From JOPF133 sp052144935 (GTDB lineage Bacteria; Acidobacteriota; Terriglobia; Bryobacterales; Bryobacteraceae), in assembly GCA_052144935.1 (NCBI GenBank), contig JBKQPR010000056.1:1-40351 (forward strand): a DNA stretch of 40,351 nucleotides, in the 5' to 3' direction. Positions 25,085 through 32,918 of this stretch are shown here, piece by piece. A model generated the notes under the pieces. That model worked only from the letters and a program-made list of their open reading frames with translations. It searched no databases and was not told the origin of the DNA. Made by a program: the position numbers and the translations under genes. Numbering within the stretch: the first letter of the stretch is position 1; each line of letters opens with the position of its first letter.

Positions 25085-25671
25085 TGGAAGAAGCGCCCAG
25101 CATGCCGTGGCAAACCGCGGAGCAGAACCTGCGCATCGCCGAAGCCGTCCGGCGCGAGCAGCGCCGTCTCGGTAACTTCATCCGGAAGCGCGTGGCCGAC
25201 GTGGGAGATGCGGAGGACATTCTTCAGGACGTCTTTTCCGAGCTCGTGGAGGCCTACCGGTTGATGCGGCCCATCGAGCAGGTGGGCGCATGGCTCTACC
25301 GCGTGGCGCGGAACCGGATCGTCGATTCCTTCCGCAAGAAGCGGCCGGAAGCGCTCGGCGAAGGCTCTGTGGCGAGCGTGGACGAGGAAGGCTCGATCCT
25401 GCTGGCAGACCTCTTGCCGTCCCCGGATGCCGGACCGGAAGCCGCGTACGCGCGCCATGTGCTTCTGGAGGAGATCGATGCGGCCATCGAGGAGCTGCCG
25501 GAGGAACAGCGCGAGGTGTTCATCGCGCATGAGATCGAAGGCCGTAGCTTCAAGGAGCTTGCCGAAGAGACCGGCGTGAGCGTCAACACACTTCTCTCGC
25601 GGAAGCGCTATGCGGTCCTTCACCTGCGCCGGCGATTGCAGGCCATTTACAACGAGTATATGAACATATGA
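25084..25671 (+). CDS. ECF-type RNA polymerase sigma factor
   Basis: This 195-residue sigma factor has only regions 2 and 4. Region 2 spans about residues 24-88, with DAEDILQDVFSELVEAY (the core-binding D-A-E-D...F pattern) and AWLYRVARNRIVDSFRKK for -10 recognition. Region 4 spans about residues 128-185, with LPEEQREVFIAHEIEGRSFK and the helix-turn-helix ELAEETGVSVNTLLSRKRYA. It directs RNA polymerase to an alternative promoter set, probably under envelope stress. The downstream gene, overlapping or 11 nt away, encodes a small membrane protein that could be its partner. A dyad lies over the start codon. Confidence 0.92.
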   Translation: MEEAPSMPWQTAEQNLRIAEAVRREQRRLGNFIRKRVADVGDAEDILQDVFSELVEAYRLMRPIEQVGAWLYRVARNRIVDSFRKKRPEALGEGSVASVDEEGSILLADLLPSPDAGPEAAYARHVLLEEIDAAIEELPEEQREVFIAHEIEGRSFKELAEETGVSVNTLLSRKRYAVLHLRRRLQAIYNEYMNI

Positions 25672-25682
25672 GGACTGGAAAT

Positions 25683-26030
25683 ATGAGAAACAGATGGTTG
25701 CGAAGAGTAATAAAGATCGCGATGATCGGCACGGCAGCGTGCGCTGTCTTCGGCTTTGTGGTGATGGGCCTGTGGAACTGGCTGGCGCCGGCGGTTTTCG
25801 GTGCACACACGATCACGTTTTGGCAAGCGCTCGGGCTGCTGATCCTGGGCAGGATTCTGTTTGGAGGATTCCATGGCCGGCCTGGCCGTCACATGCATTG
25901 GCGCCGCCGCATGATGGAACGGTGGGAGAAAATGACCCCCGAGGAACGGGAAAAGTTCCGTCAGGGATGGCACGGCGGCTGCGGCGGGCGTGGGATGGCG
26001 CATGCCGAGCCGAAGGTCGCGGCCGAGTAG
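25683..26030 (+). CDS. Small two-helix membrane protein, possible partner of the sigma factor
   Basis: This 115-residue protein has two hydrophobic helices, IAMIGTAACAVFGFVVMGLW (about residues 13-32) and FWQALGLLILGRILFGGF (about 46-63). A basic, His/Arg/Trp-rich tail follows (HWRRRMMERWEKMTPEEREK) and then a Gly/Cys stretch (WHGGCGGRGM). An ATG at 25668 overlaps the sigma-factor stop (ATGA); ATG 25683 is preferred because GAGGA stands 8 nt before it. Gene order suggests a membrane anti-sigma or sensor role, but it lacks the zinc-binding HxxxCxxC motif of classic ZAS anti-sigma factors. The tail faintly recalls CpxP/Spy-like MTPEER motifs. No function is assigned. Confidence 0.78.
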   Translation: MRNRWLRRVIKIAMIGTAACAVFGFVVMGLWNWLAPAVFGAHTITFWQALGLLILGRILFGGFHGRPGRHMHWRRRMMERWEKMTPEEREKFRQGWHGGCGGRGMAHAEPKVAAE

Positions 26031-26116
26031 AGCCGAGCCCGCGGCGGGAATCCGGGCACCGCTCAAAAAGTGGCCTGCCCAGCAACCGGAGCCCGGTCCC
26101 GCGGCCCACAGCCGCC

Positions 26117-26165
26117 CCTCAGTGCGCAGCCGGCCCCCCGACCCGCAGCCGGCACCTCAGTGCGC
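26117..26165. repeat. Direct repeat CCTCAGTGCGC, 38 nt apart, over the LarA-like stop codon
   Basis: CCTCAGTGCGC occurs at 26117-26127 and 26155-26165 with related GCAGCCGGC stretches between, as in a partial tandem duplication. The second copy contains the stop codon of the minus-strand LarA-like gene (26157-26159). It lies between convergent genes. Confidence 0.55.
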
Positions 26166-27440
26166 TCCGGCGGTTTCCTCCACTGGTTGGAAGGGGCTGA
26201 TGAGATTGCTTTGGCCATCGAAATCGAAATCGACGGTCGCTTCGATTTCCAGCATCGGATTGGCCTCCACCACCGCGCGCAGATTTTCGCTCAGCGCCAG
26301 GCGTCCCAGTTCCATGGTGTTGCGGATCCAGCCGTAGGTGACTTCCGCCAGATCCAGCTTACCCACCGTGGGCGAGATGCGTTCAATGCACTCCCGGTCC
26401 GTCGGGAAATGCAACGGCGTGCGGATGGCAGCCGGCGTGTTGGCGGTCAGCGAATTGATAATCGTGGGCGCCCAGTCCGTGCGGTTCACCAGCCGGTCGG
26501 TGACCACGTCGGCCATTCCCAACCCGACGGCGCTGTTGTAGGTCAGTTCGCTCAGGTCGCGCACGACGATGCGCTGGAAGCGCGGTATGCCGGGCCACGG
26601 ATTGTACTCGCCGTTCACGCCGCGGTTCACCACTTTGGTGTCCATCCCCGCGCCGCTGATGTTCTTGCCGATCTCGTCCAGGATCAGGATATCCAGATCC
26701 GCTGGAATTTTGGCCATCCACGATTTCACCAGCGCCAGGTTTTCCTCTTCGCGCTGTTCCATCGCCTCCACCGGCACGGCGTCCAGTTTGCCGGTGTTGT
26801 GGTAGGCGTCTTCCAGAATCGCCAGGCCGCCCAGGATTTTGCCCGACCCGAGCACCTGCCGCCCCACCGAGCGAATCACGTGCTCCAGGCCCAACCGGTA
26901 GGCATACGCGTGGTAGCGCTGCGCGCCGGCGAACTTGCCCAGCCCGATGGCCATCATCTTGAAAAGGCCGCTCTCGATCTTGCCGGCGAAATCGGTGTGC
27001 CACTTGACGCGCCCCACCAGCATGACACCGTCCGATTCGTAAGCGCATCGGTCCATGAAGGCTTCGATGCCGTCGGCGGTCTTACCCAGCGAGACCACTT
27101 CGAGCTGGCTCACCAGCGGGCAGCCCATGCTTCGCTCGGTGATGCCGTAATGCGCCAGAACATCGGCCTGTCCGGCCGCCGAGGCCGCCCCGTGACTGCC
27201 CATGGCCGGAAACAGGAACGGCTGCATGCCGTTGTCCTTCCAGTACTCGACCACGTTCCGCACGATGGTGGCGATATGGTGGATGCCGCGGCTGCCTACC
27301 CCGATGGCCACCCGCGATCCGGGCTTCAATCGGGAGGCAAAGGCCGATCCGGAAAGCTGTTTGCGCACCTCGGCGGCCACATCCGGGATGCGCCGGTCGG
27401 GAAATTTCTGGCGGACGAGCAGCAGGCGTGGGAATTGCAT
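26157..27440 (-). CDS. Lactate racemase (LarA)-like protein, DUF2088 family
   Basis: This 427-residue protein resembles the LarA/DUF2088 family, whose founder is the nickel-pincer lactate racemase. GSRVAIGVGSRGIHHIATIV (about residues 41-60) is the N-terminal nucleotide-cofactor region, followed by PFLFPAMGSHGAASAAGQAD and the conserved H in VGRVKWHTDFAGKIESGLFK. The C-terminal half has ILILDEIGKNISGAGMDTKV. The frame is open to 27737, but the extension holds repeats and the kinase scar; ATG 27440 starts directly before the first conserved strand. Cofactor-making larB, larC and larE are not adjacent, so this may be a LarA-type isomerase for another 2-hydroxy acid. Racemase activity is an inference. 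Confidence 0.8.
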   Translation of the reverse strand: MQFPRLLLVRQKFPDRRIPDVAAEVRKQLSGSAFASRLKPGSRVAIGVGSRGIHHIATIVRNVVEYWKDNGMQPFLFPAMGSHGAASAAGQADVLAHYGITERSMGCPLVSQLEVVSLGKTADGIEAFMDRCAYESDGVMLVGRVKWHTDFAGKIESGLFKMMAIGLGKFAGAQRYHAYAYRLGLEHVIRSVGRQVLGSGKILGGLAILEDAYHNTGKLDAVPVEAMEQREEENLALVKSWMAKIPADLDILILDEIGKNISGAGMDTKVVNRGVNGEYNPWPGIPRFQRIVVRDLSELTYNSAVGLGMADVVTDRLVNRTDWAPTIINSLTANTPAAIRTPLHFPTDRECIERISPTVGKLDLAEVTYGWIRNTMELGRLALSENLRAVVEANPMLEIEATVDFDFDGQSNLISPFQPVEETAGAH

Positions 27441-27470
27441 GACACATATTCTATCCTCAGACCGGTGCTT

Positions 27471-27502
27471 GTGGGGCAGGGTGCCCTCCGGGCCCTCTGC
27501 CA
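27471..27502 (+). repeat. Dispersed GC-rich hairpin repeat, copy 3
   Basis: GTGGGGCAGG at the left and CTGCC at the right enclose GGTGCCCTCCGGGCCCTCT (27480-27498). This is the closest relative of the copy at 6848-6880, sharing outer arms as well as core. It lies 31 nt upstream of the LarA-like gene (minus strand), beside the kinase scar. Confidence 0.6.
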
Positions 27503-27581
27503 AGCGCTCGATAGCCAAGGCCTTATTCTCCCCGGAGACGCGGAGGGGGAGTCTGGTGGGTGCGCCGCGACCCCCGGCCCG

Positions 27582-27663
27582 GCTCGGTTTGCTGGTCCGA
27601 CTAGCCTGCTTGGTGCGGGCGGAGTGGGAGAGGTGTACAAAGGCACGCGACACCAAGCTTGGA
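27582..27663 (+). pseudogene. Remnant of a serine/threonine protein kinase (glycine-rich loop)
   Basis: The plus strand reads LLGAGGVGEVYK (27606-27641) and, after skipping one base, ARDTKLG (27643-27663). Joined, this is the N-lobe ATP-binding loop of Hanks-type (Pkn) kinases, usually L-G-x-G-G-M-G-E-V-Y-x-A-R-D-x-x-L-G. One extra G at 27642-27643 breaks the frame, and nothing kinase-like follows, so only about 30 codons survive. AlaArgPheAlaGlyPro upstream may be a worn version of the usual GPYEI lead-in. The remnant lies antisense within the tail of the DUF6788-like ORF, suggesting that a rearrangement deleted the rest of the kinase. Confidence 0.72.
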
Positions 27664-28110
27664 TCGCGAAGCACCGGGCGTGCCGCTGAGCGGTCCGCTC
27701 TCTCTGAACGTTGCGCTGCAAAAACCTGGGGTGGCAATAGAACGAACCTGGCGACTGGCCGGGCGCCGCTCGGCGAAAAGCGATCCGGAGCGCGGGGCGA
27801 TCAGCAGTGAAACCGGACTCCATACGGCAATACCCAGTTTGCGGAATTCGGCGATCTCTCTTTCAGCCTTTCGTATGGCTGCCTGGTCGGGGAGGGATTC
27901 GGTAACACTTTTGCCGTTGACCTTGTAGGTCAGGCGGAGGTTCGGGCCATGCCCCGGATCTTTGGGCTGGTGGCAGTGGCAGTTGGGCTTGCCACACCGG
28001 CCCGTGGTGGAAGTGACGGGACCACAGCGCAGGTCGGAGAGGGCGGCGATCCGATCGGTGATCTGCACGCGCCGTTGGGCGAGGGATTCCAGGGATTTTG
28101 GCATCATCAT
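27601..28110 (-). CDS. DUF6788-like protein with replaced C-terminus (probably non-functional fragment)
   Basis: Residues 1-91 look genuine: MMMPKSLESLAQRR, a helix, then RCGKPNCHCHQPKDPGHGP, a Cys/His zinc-knuckle-like motif, then RLTYKVNGKSVTESLPD and a charged helix ending IAEFRK. I associate this with the DUF6788 family. After residue 91 (base 27838) the sequence becomes LGIAVWSPVSLL and low-complexity Arg/Ser/Pro without family character, overlapping a kinase remnant on the other strand. The gene therefore seems cut, its frame running on by chance for 78 codons. GAGG at 28119-28122 supports the ATG at 28110. DUF6788 genes may travel with transposases, but none is visible here. Confidence 0.62.
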   Translation of the reverse strand: MMMPKSLESLAQRRVQITDRIAALSDLRCGPVTSTTGRCGKPNCHCHQPKDPGHGPNLRLTYKVNGKSVTESLPDQAAIRKAEREIAEFRKLGIAVWSPVSLLIAPRSGSLFAERRPASRQVRSIATPGFCSATFRESGPLSGTPGASRSKLGVACLCTPLPLRPHQAG

Positions 28111-28209
28111 GAAGGTGGCCTCTTTTCCTAGCGTATTATTCACGCACGGATTTGGGCCACATCAAAGAAATCCCGCCGATCTTCACTTTCAAGTCGCGCA
28201 CCCGCTGAT

Positions 28210-28239
28210 TTGACAACACTTGCCCGCCGTCCGTATGAT
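28210..28239 (+). promoter_or_regulatory. Near-consensus housekeeping promoter of the ABC operon
   Basis: TTGACA (28210-28215, perfect) and TATGAT (28234-28239, 5 of 6) are separated by 18 nt. Transcription would start near 28246, leaving a leader of about 93 nt before the ATPase gene at 28339. It is the best -35/-10 pair seen in the window. Confidence 0.72.
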
Positions 28240-28338
28240 GAAAATTCAACCGTAATCCGTTTTGGCGCGTACATTCCGCGCGATCTCTTGCGCCCAAATG
28301 GCTAAAAATCACGTCTGTCTGATCTGGGAAACAAAAAT

Positions 28339-29328
28339 ATGATCAAAGTCGAAGGTCTGACCAAGCGATACGCCCGCACTGTCGCTGTAGACAACATTTC
28401 CTTCGAGGTCGAAAAGGGGCAAATCGTGGGTTTTCTGGGGCCTAACGGCGCCGGAAAGACCACCACGATGCGTGTCCTCACGTGCTTTCTTCCACCCACC
28501 TCGGGTACCGCCAGCGTCGCCGGGTTCGACGTGCTGGAAAACCCCATGGAGGTCAAGAAGCGCATCGGGTACCTCCCCGAATCCCCGCCGGTCTACCCCG
28601 AAATGGAGGTCGACGAGTACCTCACGTTCGTGGGCCGCCTGAAGGGCATTTCGTCGGGCGACATCCGGCGAAAGGTGGACGAAGTGACCGGGCGCTGCGC
28701 CATCGGCGACGTCCGCACCAAGCTGATCGGGAAGCTCTCCAAGGGCTACCGGCAGCGCGTCGGGCTGGCGCAGGCGATTATCCACAATCCCGACGTCCTG
28801 ATTCTGGACGAGCCCACCTCGGGCCTCGACCCGAAGCAGATTATCGAAATCCGCGAGTTGCTGAAGTCGCTGGCGGGCGAACACACCATCATCCTGAGCA
28901 CTCACATTCTCTCCGAGGTGGAGCACACCTGCGAGCGCGTCATCATTATCAGCCAGGGCAAGCTGGTGGCTATCGATTCGGTGCAAAACCTGACCAACCG
29001 GCTGCGCGGCTCGGAGGCCGTGGCGCTGGAAGTGGAGCCGTCGGAGGGCCATCCCAGCCCAGTGGAGGTGCAGCAGCGGCTGGAACAGGTTTCGGGCGTC
29101 AGCCGCGTATTGATGAAGGATTCCAAGAACGGGCGCATCAATTTCGAAGTGGAAAGCCTGCAGGGCCGCTCGATCCGCGCCGACCTGGCGCGGTCGGTGG
29201 TCCAGTCGGGCTGGAACCTCAGCGAGTTGCGCGCCGTCGGGTTGAGCCTGGAGGACATCTTCCTGCAACTCACCGGGTCCGAGCAAAAAGAAGAGACTAA
29301 GAAGGAAGAAGAAGGAGTGAAGCAATGA
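28339..29328 (+). CDS. ABC transporter ATP-binding protein, GldA-like
   Basis: This 329-residue ATPase has all motifs. Walker A is GPNGAGKTT with K40, the signature LSKGYRQR lies at residues 133-140, Walker B is LILDEP at 154-159 followed by the D-loop SGLD, and the switch histidine is in STHILSEVEH. The C-terminal ~90 residues (EVEPSEGHPSPVEVQQRL onward) are the extra domain common in ABC-2 exporters, ending in a charged Glu/Lys tail. It energises the permease encoded next. The stop overlaps the next start (ATGA). Order and families match the gldA-gldF-gldG set, first known from gliding bacteria but widespread outside them. Confidence 0.92.
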   Translation: MIKVEGLTKRYARTVAVDNISFEVEKGQIVGFLGPNGAGKTTTMRVLTCFLPPTSGTASVAGFDVLENPMEVKKRIGYLPESPPVYPEMEVDEYLTFVGRLKGISSGDIRRKVDEVTGRCAIGDVRTKLIGKLSKGYRQRVGLAQAIIHNPDVLILDEPTSGLDPKQIIEIRELLKSLAGEHTIILSTHILSEVEHTCERVIIISQGKLVAIDSVQNLTNRLRGSEAVALEVEPSEGHPSPVEVQQRLEQVSGVSRVLMKDSKNGRINFEVESLQGRSIRADLARSVVQSGWNLSELRAVGLSLEDIFLQLTGSEQKEETKKEEEGVKQ

Positions 29329-30092
29329 AGAACGTGCTTCTCATGTGCAGGAAAGAGCTCAACAGTTACTTCGCTTCCCCGATCGCCTATATCCTGATGG
29401 CGTTTTTCGGGCTGATCTTCGGGTTCGGCTTCTACACCGCCACGCGCGACATGGTGCGCTTCAGTTTCCAGGCGCAGATGATGGGCCAGCAGCAGCCCCA
29501 GAATGTCAACGATGCGATCATCAAGCCGCTCCTGGGCTTTGCCTCCACCGTGGCGCTGTTCCTGATCCCCATGATCACCATGCGCACCTTTGCCGAGGAG
29601 AAACGCACCGGCACCATCGAGTTGCTGTTTACTTCGCCCGTGCGCGATACCGAGATCATCCTGGGCAAGTGGCTGGGCGCCATGCTGCTGTTCCTCTGCG
29701 TGCTGGCTATGTCGATGATCAATGTGGCGATGTTGTTTGCCTGGGGCAAGCCGGATCTGAAGCCGGTATTGGTGGCCTATCTGGGGCTGATCCTGCAAGG
29801 CGGCTGCCTGCTGGCTATAGGGGTGTTCATCTCGACCACCACGCGCAACCAGATTGTGGCCGGCGGCGTCACTTTTTTTGTCTGCCTGCTGCTGTGGCTG
29901 TTGAGCTGGTTCACGGCCTTCGATAGTTCGGCGAGCGCGCAGGTGGTGAATTATCTCTCGATCGTCACCCACTTTGAAAATTTCAGCAAGGGTGTGATCG
30001 ATTCCAAAGACGTGGTATTTTACCTTTCCATGATTTTCTTTGCCCTGTTTATTACGCATCGGGCCATGGAATCGCTGCGGTGGAGGTCCTAA
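29325..30092 (+). CDS. ABC-2 type permease, GldF-like
   Basis: This 255-residue integral membrane protein has about six helices. It starts MKNVLLMCRKELNSYFASPIAYILMAFFGLIF in the standard ABC-2 form: a cytoplasmic amphipathic start, then TM1. The coupling segment RTFAEEKRTGTIELLFTSPV lies between TM2 and TM3 and is the clearest family signature. Later helices include MLLFLCVLAMSMINVAMLF and GVTFFVCLLLWLLSWFTAF. The C-terminus HRAMESLRWRS is short. It overlaps the ATPase gene by 4 nt and is followed by the GldG-like gene after 1 nt, so translation is coupled. The transported substrate is unknown; surface polymer or lipoprotein export is possible. Confidence 0.9.
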   Translation: MKNVLLMCRKELNSYFASPIAYILMAFFGLIFGFGFYTATRDMVRFSFQAQMMGQQQPQNVNDAIIKPLLGFASTVALFLIPMITMRTFAEEKRTGTIELLFTSPVRDTEIILGKWLGAMLLFLCVLAMSMINVAMLFAWGKPDLKPVLVAYLGLILQGGCLLAIGVFISTTTRNQIVAGGVTFFVCLLLWLLSWFTAFDSSASAQVVNYLSIVTHFENFSKGVIDSKDVVFYLSMIFFALFITHRAMESLRWRS

Positions 30093-30093
30093 G

Positions 30094-31521
30094 ATGGCCA
30101 AATTGCTCACTGCCAGACAGACCAAGTACTCGGCTTACGTCGGCGCTTATATCATCGTGATCGTGGCGGTGCTGGCGGCCGTCAACTTCCTGGCTAACCG
30201 CTACGATAAGTCGTACGATTCCACCGCCAACAAGCAATTCACCCTGTCCGAGCAGACGCTTAAAGTGGTCCACGGCCTGAAGCACGATGTAACGGTTACC
30301 GATTTTGCCGAGTCCTCGCGCTTTTACAGCGACCGCGACCTGCTGGACCGCTATTCGGCGCTGTCGCCGAAGCTGCACGTGAATTATATCGATCCGGTGA
30401 AGAAGCCGCAGCAGGCCAAGGCCGCCGGTTTCCGCCGCGACGTGAGCCTGCTGGTGGACAGCGGGACGAAAAAAGAAGACGCCAAGAGCCTCACCGAAGA
30501 AGAATTGACCGGGGCGATCATCCGCTCGCTGAAATCCGGCGAGCGCAACGCCTGCTTCGTTTCGGGCAGCGCGGAGCACTCGATCGACGATAGCGAGCGC
30601 ACCGGCTACTCGGCGGTGAAGGACGCCCTCGAAAAGAACAATTACAAGACGCGAACGATTTCGCTGCTGAAGGCCGCTCAAGCACCCGCCGCGCCGCCGG
30701 CCGCCGGCGCGCCTGCGACCCCTCCCGCCGCGCCCAAGGCGGAGGTTCCCCCCGATTGCACCGTGCTCATCGTGGCGGGGCCTCAGCACGAGTACATCCA
30801 GCCGGAAACCGACGCGATCAAGGCCTTCGTGGAAGGCGGCGGCAAGGCCCTGTTCCTGATGGACCCGGCGCTGCAACTGAGGGGTGGATCGACCGACGAA
30901 AATACCACGTTGGACGCGCTGCTGGCGAGTTGGGGGGTGACGCTGAACAAGGACCTGGCGCTCGATACCAGCGGTATCGGCGAGATCTTCCAACTGGGAC
31001 CGGAAGTGCCGCTGGTCACGGCATACGAATCGCACCCCATCGTCAACCAGTTGAAGGACGTGGCTACGGCCTTTCCCATCACGCGCACGCTGGACGTCAA
31101 GAACGGCGATAAGACCACTGTGGAGAAGCTTTTTGCCACCGGCGAAAACAGTTATGCCACCACCGACCTGAGTTCCGGCTCGGTGCGGCTGGATCCCAAG
31201 AAGGATAAGAAAGGACCCCTGACTCTGGCGGCGGCCGGGACTTACAACGGCACGACTCCCGGACGGTTTGTGGTGGTGGGCAGCTCGCTGTGGTGCGGCA
31301 ACAATTTTATCCGCTTCAACGGCAACCGGGACCTGTTCCTGAACATGATCAACTGGCTGACCGCCGACGAAGACCTGATTTCCATCCGCCCCAAGGCGCC
31401 GGAAGACCGGCCGCTCGATATCAGCGCGCAGAAGCTCAACCTGGTGTTCTGGCTGAGCGTGGTGATCTTCCCGCTGGCCGTGGTCGGCATGGGCTTGGCC
31501 ACGTGGTGGAAACGGAGATAA
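30094..31521 (+). CDS. GldG-like ABC-associated membrane protein
   Basis: This 475-residue protein has one N-terminal helix (AYIIVIVAVLAAVNFLANRY), a large extracytoplasmic part and a C-terminal helix (LVFWLSVVIFPLAVVGMGLA) before a short WWKRR tail. FTLSEQTLKVVHGLKHDVTV is the typical opening of the GldG/ABC_transp_aux region, with a later FVEGGGKALFLMDPAL stretch. A Pro/Ala linker (APAAPPAAGAPATPPAAP) at about residues 196-215 divides the two halves. GGAGG (30082-30086) and the 1-nt gap to the permease stop fix ATG 30094. It probably forms the extracytoplasmic partner of the ABC permease. Confidence 0.88.
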   Translation: MAKLLTARQTKYSAYVGAYIIVIVAVLAAVNFLANRYDKSYDSTANKQFTLSEQTLKVVHGLKHDVTVTDFAESSRFYSDRDLLDRYSALSPKLHVNYIDPVKKPQQAKAAGFRRDVSLLVDSGTKKEDAKSLTEEELTGAIIRSLKSGERNACFVSGSAEHSIDDSERTGYSAVKDALEKNNYKTRTISLLKAAQAPAAPPAAGAPATPPAAPKAEVPPDCTVLIVAGPQHEYIQPETDAIKAFVEGGGKALFLMDPALQLRGGSTDENTTLDALLASWGVTLNKDLALDTSGIGEIFQLGPEVPLVTAYESHPIVNQLKDVATAFPITRTLDVKNGDKTTVEKLFATGENSYATTDLSSGSVRLDPKKDKKGPLTLAAAGTYNGTTPGRFVVVGSSLWCGNNFIRFNGNRDLFLNMINWLTADEDLISIRPKAPEDRPLDISAQKLNLVFWLSVVIFPLAVVGMGLATWWKRR

Positions 31522-31524
31522 GCG

Positions 31525-32838
31525 ATGAAGCCGACGGGGTTATTGATCGCCGTCGTGGTCTTGGGCATTCTGGGCGGCGCGGTATGGTGGTCGAATAAGA
31601 AGCAGGCTGGCGCTAGTAAGTCGCCCACCGATACCACCACCAAGCTGCTCTCGATTCCCGACGACCAGTTTCAGGAGATCCGCATCAAGAAGCAGAGCGG
31701 CGGCGTGGAGGATCTGCGGCGCGAAAACGGGAAGTGGCGGCTCACCGAGCCGAAGGAACTCCCCGCCGACCAGGACACCGCCGGCTCGCTGGTCTCGAGC
31801 CTCTCGAACCTCAGCGCCGACGCGGTGATCGAGGCCAAGGCCAGCGACCTGAAGCCTTATGGGCTGGCCGATCCGGCGCTGGACGTGCAGATCAAGCGCA
31901 AGGACGGAAAGACCGACGAGCTGCTGATCGGCGACGACACGCCCACGGGCTCGGGCGTGTATGCCAAGGTGGCCAGCGACGCGCGCGTGGTGACTATCGG
32001 GAGCTTCGTGAAGAGCAGCGTCGACAAGTCGACCAACGACCTGCGCGACAAACGCCTGCTCAACTTCGACGCCGATAAGCTGACGCGGGTGGAGTTGCAG
32101 GCCAAGGGGCAGAGCCTCGAATTCGGCAAGAGCGGGCAGAGCGAATGGCAGATCGTGAAGCCGCGCCCGCTGCGCGCCGACAGCTCGGCCGTGAGCTCGC
32201 TGGTGGACAAGCTGAAGGACGCCAAGATGGACCTGGCGGGGACCGAAGACGCCGCCAAGCAGTTCGCCTCGGCCGCCAAGGTGGCCACCGCCACGGTGAC
32301 CGACGCCGCCGGAACCCAGACCCTGGAAGTGCACAAGGATAAGGACAAGAACGTGTACGCCAAGAGCACCTCGGTGGACGGGGTTTACAAGGTGAACGCC
32401 GACCTGGCCGACGCGCTGGATAAGGGGCTGGACGATTTCCGCAATAAGAAGCTGTTCGACTTCGGCTTCAGCGACCCGAATAAAGTGGAAGTCAATGGCG
32501 CGGCTTATGCCAAGAACGGCGATAAGTGGACGGCCGGTACGAAAACCATGGACAACACGTCCGTGCAGAACCTGATCGACAAGCTGCGCGACCTGAGCGC
32601 CAGCAAGTTTGCGGAAGCGGGCGGCGGACAGCAGGTTTTCGAGGCCACCGTGACTTCCAACGACAACAAGCGCGTGGAGAAGGTGGTCATTCGCAAGCAG
32701 GGCGACAAATATTTCGCGCAACGCGAGAACGAGCCGAGCATCTATGAATTGGACGGAAAGGCTGCGGATGACCTGCAAAAGGCCGCGTCGGATGTGAAGG
32801 AAGCCGCGCCGCCACCGCCACCGGCGAAGAAGAAGTAA
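31525..32838 (+). CDS. DUF4340 domain protein of the Gld-type ABC operon
   Basis: This 437-residue protein has one N-terminal membrane helix (GLLIAVVVLGILGGAVWW) and a long, charged, repetitive extracytoplasmic part. Several units follow the DUF4340 pattern: a strand with a Lys/Gln-rich edge, then W-x-x-x-x-P (GKWRLTEPKELPAD, SEWQIVKPRPLRAD, DKWTAGTK) and a helix with L-V-D-K-L-x-D. The final residues are Pro/Lys-rich (PPPPPAKKK). GGAG (31514-31517) precedes the ATG by 7 nt, and the GldG-like stop is 3 nt away. DUF4340 genes regularly close such ABC operons; their role is unknown. It is the last gene of the transcript. Confidence 0.88.
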   Translation: MKPTGLLIAVVVLGILGGAVWWSNKKQAGASKSPTDTTTKLLSIPDDQFQEIRIKKQSGGVEDLRRENGKWRLTEPKELPADQDTAGSLVSSLSNLSADAVIEAKASDLKPYGLADPALDVQIKRKDGKTDELLIGDDTPTGSGVYAKVASDARVVTIGSFVKSSVDKSTNDLRDKRLLNFDADKLTRVELQAKGQSLEFGKSGQSEWQIVKPRPLRADSSAVSSLVDKLKDAKMDLAGTEDAAKQFASAAKVATATVTDAAGTQTLEVHKDKDKNVYAKSTSVDGVYKVNADLADALDKGLDDFRNKKLFDFGFSDPNKVEVNGAAYAKNGDKWTAGTKTMDNTSVQNLIDKLRDLSASKFAEAGGGQQVFEATVTSNDNKRVEKVVIRKQGDKYFAQRENEPSIYELDGKAADDLQKAASDVKEAAPPPPPAKKK

Positions 32839-32851
32839 CCGCCGCCGAAGA

Positions 32852-32871
32852 GGCGCCCTCTGGGCCCGGCT
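32852..32871 (+). repeat. Dispersed GC-rich repeat core, copy 4
   Basis: GGCGCCCTCTGGGCCCGGCT lies in the 80-nt gap between the DUF4340 gene and pncB. The same start (GGCGCCCTCTGG) and end (CTGGGCCCGGCT) occur in the copy inside the DUF1592 gene at 39199-39230. Confidence 0.55.
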
Positions 32872-32918
32872 CGGCGGGTAGCAGCGAGGCCGGAAGCTTT
32901 GCACGCCGAGTCACTTCG

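Noticed and set aside
27441..27737. 99-codon N-terminal extension of the LarA-like protein
   Set aside because: The sequence there is hairpin repeat and kinase scar with Ser/Arg-rich translation; the conserved family begins at 27440.
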